Assembly (NCBI GenBank): GCA_018064905.1 | Contig: JAGHUJ010000023.1 | Location: forward strand, 29,711-93,710 | DNA: 64,000 bases | DNA from: Candidatus Treponema equifaecale | GTDB lineage: Bacteria > Spirochaetota > Spirochaetia > Treponematales > Treponemataceae | Direction: 5' to 3' | Shown: one piece after another, positions 60,357 to 64,000 of the stretch | Layout of the letters: every line of letters starts with the position of its first letter | How positions within the stretch are numbered: the stretch's first letter is position 1 | Made by a program: the position numbers and the translations under genes | Notes under the pieces: model-generated | What the model saw: the letters and a program-made list of their open reading frames with translations, nothing else | The model's database searches: none | What the model was told of the DNA's origin: nothing

Positions 60357-61133
60357 TTACAAACTTTGTCTGTAGCGTTCGTACAATAAAACTCCTGCTG
60401 CAACAGATACATTAAGGCTGTCAATGTTGCCGCAAGTTGGAATTGAAACGATTGAGTCGCAGGATTCTTCCAAAAGCCTTGAAATTCCTGTACCTTCGCT
60501 TCCCATTACAATACAAGTTTTATCCGGAAATTTAAGAGTCTGAACAGATTCACCGCCTGCATCAGCACCGTAAATCCAGAAGCCAGCTTCCTTTAATTTT
60601 GTGGCAGCACGGTTTAAATTTGTAACTATGCTGAAAGGAACATAAGAGCTGGCACCTGCAGAAGATCTGGCAATGATGTCGTTTGCAGCAATATCGGCTG
60701 GACTGTTGCGCTGAGGCATAACAACCAGGCTTGCACCAAACTGATCAGCCGAACGCATGATTGCACCAACATTATGAGGGTCTGTAACAGAATCCAGAAT
60801 CAGAACAGTGGCACGGTCTTCAGAAAGTTTGGCTTCCTCAACCCAAATGTCAAAATTCACTTCATTCTGGGCTTTTTCAACAACACCTTCTACAGAAAGA
60901 ACAATTCCGCGGTGATCACGGGCAACTTCAGGCAAATTCTGAACCAGCTGATCCAGGCGCTTACCATCAACCTGCGAACACTGAATATTTGCAGTTCTGG
61001 CAACTTCCAGAATCTTTTTTACGCGAGGACCTATCTTAGAATAAGAAAGAGAAAGTCCCTCATTTTTGCCAGATTCGGCAGCCTTGCGAACTTTCTCTTC
61101 AATGGCATGAAAGCCAGTTATAACTTGTGACAT
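60357..61133 (-). CDS. rlmB: 23S rRNA 2'-O-methyltransferase (RlmB/SpoU family)
   Basis: A 258-residue SPOUT-class methyltransferase. N-terminal substrate-binding domain (about 1-95), then the knotted catalytic domain with VLILDSVTDPHNVGAIMRSADQFGASLVVMPQRNSP (motif 1), IVMGSEGTGISRLL (motif 2) and SIPTCGNIDSLNVSVAAGVLLYE (motif 3). RlmB methylates G2251 of 23S rRNA; TrmH/other SpoU targets are alternatives. It follows the YchJ-like gene by 9 bases. Confidence 0.93.
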   Translation of the reverse strand: MSQVITGFHAIEEKVRKAAESGKNEGLSLSYSKIGPRVKKILEVARTANIQCSQVDGKRLDQLVQNLPEVARDHRGIVLSVEGVVEKAQNEVNFDIWVEEAKLSEDRATVLILDSVTDPHNVGAIMRSADQFGASLVVMPQRNSPADIAANDIIARSSAGASSYVPFSIVTNLNRAATKLKEAGFWIYGADAGGESVQTLKFPDKTCIVMGSEGTGISRLLEESCDSIVSIPTCGNIDSLNVSVAAGVLLYERYRQSL

Positions 61134-61142
61134 TTTTACGAA

Positions 61143-61646
61143 TTATCTGCCGCAGCACTTCTTGAATTTTTTGCCTGAACCACATGGGCATGGATCGTTG
61201 CGGCCAACTTTAGCACCTTCGCGAACAACAGTCATTGGCTTGATGTTTCCTACAGAGTAGAGCCATTCGCCGTTAACTTTCTTGAAGTAACCGATTTCGT
61301 GGTGAACATCGCGGAGATTTGTTTTCTTTTCTGTATAAGTAGCTTCGAATTCTACGATACCTTCTTCGTCTGCTTCAGTACCTTTTTCTGTGCGGAGAAT
61401 CTTGAGTCCGTGCCAGATGGAATTTTTTGCCCATTCTTCAGTAGCCTGTCTGTCGATTTCAGCGATTTTTTCGCCTTCTTCACAAGAATTGATGATGAAG
61501 TCAATTTCCTGCTTTTCGTAAGATGTATAGCGAGCACGCATGAGGCTTTCTGCAGTAGGAGCCTTAGTTTTTCCTTTGATGATAGGTTCACAGCATTCGC
61601 CGTATGATTTTCCAGAGCCACAAGGGCACAAATCTTTGTCTGCCAT
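61143..61646 (-). CDS. YchJ-family protein with two SEC-C motifs
   Basis: A 167-residue protein: [16 protein letters not shown] at the N-terminus and [17 protein letters not shown] at the C-terminus are SEC-C zinc motifs, and the centre ([35 protein letters not shown]) is the YchJ NTF2-like domain. Function unknown; SEC-C motifs bind zinc and often mediate contact with other proteins. First gene of a four-gene minus-strand group. Confidence 0.92.
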   Translation of the reverse strand: MADKDLCPCGSGKSYGECCEPIIKGKTKAPTAESLMRARYTSYEKQEIDFIINSCEEGEKIAEIDRQATEEWAKNSIWHGLKILRTEKGTEADEEGIVEFEATYTEKKTNLRDVHHEIGYFKKVNGEWLYSVGNIKPMTVVREGAKVGRNDPCPCGSGKKFKKCCGR

Positions 61647-61740
61647 TTTTGGTTTTCCTTTTAAATTGAATGTCTTTTGATTATAGTGGATTTTTTTTTG
61701 TAATTCAATTGAAAGAGATTAAATGAAAAGTAGCTAAAAT

Positions 61741-61770
61741 TTGACAAAGTAGACATTTTAAAGTTAGTAT
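61741..61770 (+). promoter_or_regulatory. Promoter of the Phd/VapC toxin-antitoxin operon
   Basis: Consensus TTGACA (61741-61746), 18-bp spacer, TAGTAT (61765-61770). GGAGG (61776-61780) and the ATG at 61786 follow. Confidence 0.75.
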
Positions 61771-61785
61771 GAGTCGGAGGAATTT

Positions 61786-62088
61786 ATGACAACCGTTCCA
61801 GTTAAAGACGCAAAAAACAAATTAACTCAGATTTTACACAGGGTCGAAAAAGGTGAATATTTTGAAATCAAACGCCACAATAAAGTAGTTGCCATTCTTT
61901 CACCAAAAGACGCCATTGTAAAAGATGATGCAAGAAATGAATTTATGGCAGGTTTAAGAAAATGGAGAAATGAATCTGCTGAATTATTTTCAAATGAAGA
62001 AATTGATTCGATTTTTACATCTCCAAGAAAGATCGAAAACTTAAAGCGCGCTGACACCATTTCTAAAATTGCAGATTCCTGGAACTGA
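61786..62088 (+). CDS. Phd/YefM-family antitoxin
   Basis: A 100-residue antitoxin. The N-terminal DNA-binding/dimer fold reads TTVPVKDAKNKLTQILHRVEKGEYFEIKRHNKVVAILSPKDAI, and the C-terminal half (RKWRNESAELFSNEEIDSIFTSPR) should wrap the toxin. It should repress its own promoter. The toxin gene begins 2 bases after its stop codon. Confidence 0.92.
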   Translation: MTTVPVKDAKNKLTQILHRVEKGEYFEIKRHNKVVAILSPKDAIVKDDARNEFMAGLRKWRNESAELFSNEEIDSIFTSPRKIENLKRADTISKIADSWN

Positions 62089-62090
62089 TT

Positions 62091-62525
62091 ATGAATCCAA
62101 TTTATCTTTTAGATACAAATATATATTCAGAGCCTGCAAAACCGTCCCCTGATTCAGAACTTGTAGAACGACTTGCCAAGAATGTTAAACTTTCGGCAAT
62201 TTCTGTTGTTTCCTGGTCTGAATCACTGTACGGTGTAAAAAAACTTCCAGATGGAATAAAAAAAGCAAGGCTTGAAGATTATCTTCTCAACAACATTCAA
62301 GCAAATTTTGAAATTTTGCCATTTGATGCCAATACAGCCTGGGTTTATACAGATTTAAGAACCAGACTTGAAGAAGCAGGAACTCCAGTTCCAGATGCAG
62401 ATTTAAAAATTGCTGCAACGGCCATTTCAAACGGAATGATTCTAATAACAAGAAACCTTAAGGATTTTGAAAATATAAAAAAACACTCAACTCTGGCTAT
62501 ACTGAACTGGTTTGAAGAGGAGTAA
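62091..62525 (+). CDS. PIN-domain toxin (VapC-type ribonuclease)
   Basis: A 144-residue PIN ribonuclease. Acidic active-site residues appear in YLLDTNIYSEPAKP (Asp), SWSESLYGV (Glu) and VPDADLKIAATAISNGMILITRNLKDFE (two Asp). VapC toxins cut tRNA or rRNA. Its partner is the Phd-type antitoxin upstream. Complete frame, so the module looks active. Confidence 0.93.
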   Translation: MNPIYLLDTNIYSEPAKPSPDSELVERLAKNVKLSAISVVSWSESLYGVKKLPDGIKKARLEDYLLNNIQANFEILPFDANTAWVYTDLRTRLEEAGTPVPDADLKIAATAISNGMILITRNLKDFENIKKHSTLAILNWFEEE

Positions 62526-62534
62526 AACTGAATT

Positions 62535-63353
62535 TTATTGCAAAACCATCTGGTCGTTTGTCATGCTCTGCTTTTTGATTTGTTTGAATCTTTCTGCAAG
62601 GTCATCCAGAGTTAATTTTGCTTTTTCTTCGCCTGCAATGTCCAGAATTATTTCACCGCCGTCCATCATCAAAAGACGGTTGCCGTAATCCAGAGCCTGC
62701 TGCATGTTGTGGGTTACCATCATTACGGTGAGGTTGTATTCTTCTGCAAATTTTCTGGTCAATTCCATTACGATTGCGGCATTTGTTGGATCAAGGGCAG
62801 CGGTGTGTTCGTCTAGCAGAAGAATTGCAGGTTTTGAAAGAACTGCCATCAAAAGTGTAAGTGCCTGTCTCTGACCACCTGAAAACTGCTCAACATTGTC
62901 ATTGAGTCTGTCTTCCAAGCCCATGTTTAGCTGCTTCAATTTTTCTTTAAATTCTGCACGCAGTTTTCTGTTCAATGAAATGCGAAGTCCCTTCCAGCCT
63001 TTTTTGCTGCAGATTACCATGTTGTCTTCAAGAGACATTTTTCCTGCAGTTCCCAGAAGCGGGTTCTGAAAAATTCTTCCAATATATGCTGCACGTTTGT
63101 ATTCAGGATCCTTTGTGATTTCCCTTGCAGCCAAGTTACCGTTCGAGTCTTCCAGTTCCAAAAAGATTTTGCCTTTTGTTGGAGTCAGGGTACCTGAAAT
63201 AATATTGTAGAGAGTAGATTTACCGGCACCATTTGAACCGATTACGGTGATGAAGTCGCCCTTGTTTATGTTCAGGTTGATTGATTTGAGAGCGGTGTTC
63301 TCGTCAGGTGTACCGGGATTGAAGGTAATTCCAATGTTTTCTAATTTAATCAT
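62535..63353 (-). CDS. ABC transporter ATP-binding protein (COG1101 type)
   Basis: A 272-residue ATPase: Walker A VIGSNGAGKSTL, Q-loop IGRIFQNPLLGT, signature FSGGQRQALTLLMAVLSKPAILLLDEHTAALDP (Walker B and D-loop), H-loop VTHNMQQAL. The neighbouring permease and the unusual IGRIFQNP region place it in the three-part importer family that uses a COG2984 solute-binding protein (TrpXYZ-like). The gap to the permease (89 bases) holds two palindromic repeats. Confidence 0.92.
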   Translation of the reverse strand: MIKLENIGITFNPGTPDENTALKSINLNINKGDFITVIGSNGAGKSTLYNIISGTLTPTKGKIFLELEDSNGNLAAREITKDPEYKRAAYIGRIFQNPLLGTAGKMSLEDNMVICSKKGWKGLRISLNRKLRAEFKEKLKQLNMGLEDRLNDNVEQFSGGQRQALTLLMAVLSKPAILLLDEHTAALDPTNAAIVMELTRKFAEEYNLTVMMVTHNMQQALDYGNRLLMMDGGEIILDIAGEEKAKLTLDDLAERFKQIKKQSMTNDQMVLQ

Positions 63354-63442
63354 AGTTTTTCTTCACTAAAACGGTGGTTGAGCCCGTCGAAACCACCTGG
63401 TTGTTCTGGTCATTTCGACAGGCTCAATGACCGATGTTTTTG
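63354..63442. repeat. Paired palindromes between ABC genes
   Basis: GGTGGTTGAGC..AACCACC (63373-63397) and GGTCATTTCGAC..AATGACC (63408-63432) share the GTCGAAA core of the dispersed family, and repeat, in inverted order, the pair at 2564-2619. They sit inside a transcription unit and may trim expression of the ATPase relative to the permease. Confidence 0.8.
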
Positions 63443-64000
63443 TTACTGCTTTGCAGGCCTTCTGAAATGTTTCATCAAATCAATCTTTCCCTTGTAGTTT
63501 GCAATTATCAGACAGACAACAATTAAAAGACCTGTAATCAATTTTAAATCATTTGCCGTAAGGTTGATGTAGTGGCCGTATTTTCTTGCAAGGAACATAA
63601 GTCCACGGTAAATGACTGAACCAACCAGCACCCTCAATGTGATCATTCCGATTTTGTTTGAGCGGATGATGAATTCACCAAGCATAAGTGAAGCAAGTCC
63701 AGAAACAATCACGCCGGTTCCACTTCCAACATCTGCAAATCCATTGTACATTGCGGCAAAAGCTCCAGACAATGCAGCCAGTCCGTCACCAAAACAAACG
63801 CCGATTCCACGAACAATCTGCGGATTCACACCCTGAGAAACTACCATCTGCTGATTTGAACCAAGCGCTCCCATTGTAAGACCAAGATCAGTATGAAAGA
63901 AAAGATCCAGAAACAGTTTGAACACAACGATGAATGCTATGAGAAAAATCAGGATTCCCATTTCAGAAGGCAGATTTGGAAAATTGGTCTGGGTGAATTC
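63443..64000 (-). CDS. ABC transporter permease (COG4120 type), 5' part outside window
   Basis: The visible 185 residues contain about five membrane helices: FLIAFIVVFKLFLDLFFH, a long Gly/Ala-rich region VSQGVNPQIVRGIGVCFGDGLAALSGAFAAMYNGFADVGSGTGVIVSGLASLMLGEFI, and a C-terminal LITGLLIVVCLIIANYKG. The frame remains open to the right edge, so the gene begins beyond 64000. It resembles permeases of the branched-chain/ribose importer superfamily in the COG4120 group that pair with COG1101 ATPases. Substrate not readable from sequence. Confidence 0.87.
   Translation of the reverse strand, partial: EFTQTNFPNLPSEMGILIFLIAFIVVFKLFLDLFFHTDLGLTMGALGSNQQMVVSQGVNPQIVRGIGVCFGDGLAALSGAFAAMYNGFADVGSGTGVIVSGLASLMLGEFIIRSNKIGMITLRVLVGSVIYRGLMFLARKYGHYINLTANDLKLITGLLIVVCLIIANYKGKIDLMKHFRRPAKQ

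Overview
The window looks like a chromosomal segment from a host-associated Treponema (Spirochaetota), probably a gut, rumen or oral species with moderate-to-low GC. This is inferred from treponeme-style genes: a long GlyA of about 500 residues, a PilZ protein of the TDE0214 type, paired SpoIIE phosphatases followed by a STAS protein, a double-CNMP regulator, a zinc-finger L28, and many small lipoproteins. No rRNA, tRNA, phage or complete insertion sequence was seen.

Layout. 1-8.5 kb: end of rpmB, uvrB, a small DUF4160 pair, a lipid-anchored 7TM SpoIIE phosphatase, an AEC transporter and an acyl-ACP thioesterase. 8.5-15.2 kb (minus): a compact radC-PEGA-htrA-lipase-earP-efp run that joins envelope protease/lipase functions to EF-P and its arginine rhamnosyltransferase. 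15.2-21.2 kb: a glucosaminidase-like lipoprotein, pyrH, an IPT/transglutaminase protein, an ECF sigma/anti-sigma pair and a frameshifted cysS. 21.5-34 kb: a cyclic-nucleotide regulator, DUF192, TPR and PilZ proteins, a VWA protein, a cytidylate-kinase-like protein, glyA and a chemoreceptor with a decayed CZB domain. 34-43 kb: hslO, an RRM protein, two SpoIIE phosphatases plus STAS, a VanY-type peptidase and leuS. 43.2-50.2 kb: a regular array of AT-rich motifs in front of a putative PD-(D/E)XK protein, a MITE-like element, citrate synthase, an RluB-type synthase carrying repeats in its reading frame, and two lipoproteins. 50.3-64 kb: a NarL-type two-component system, ThrH, a sigma factor behind a textbook sigma-54 promoter, a divergent polysaccharide deacetylase, tsaD, tyrA, an RpiB-like protein, a GDT1 transporter, rlmB, a YchJ-like protein, a Phd/VapC module and part of an ABC importer.

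How the genes work together. Signalling and partner-switch regulation are heavily represented: three SpoIIE phosphatases, one STAS, an ECF/anti-sigma pair, a sigma-54-driven sigma gene, PilZ, CNMP, a two-component system and an MCP. Envelope maintenance is also prominent (HtrA, PEGA, lipase-barrel, glucosaminidase, VanY, deacetylase).

The DNA between genes is rich in short palindromic families. Some copies form terminators, and some have entered coding sequences without breaking them (earP twice, rluB once). The observations I consider most unusual are the roughly 36.5-bp-phased TGTATATATTT/AAATATATACA array at 43388-43717, the sigma-54 promoter in front of a sigma-70-family gene at 53853-53870, the in-frame repeat insertions, and a set of genes whose -10 boxes lie so close to the start codon that their mRNAs should be leaderless.
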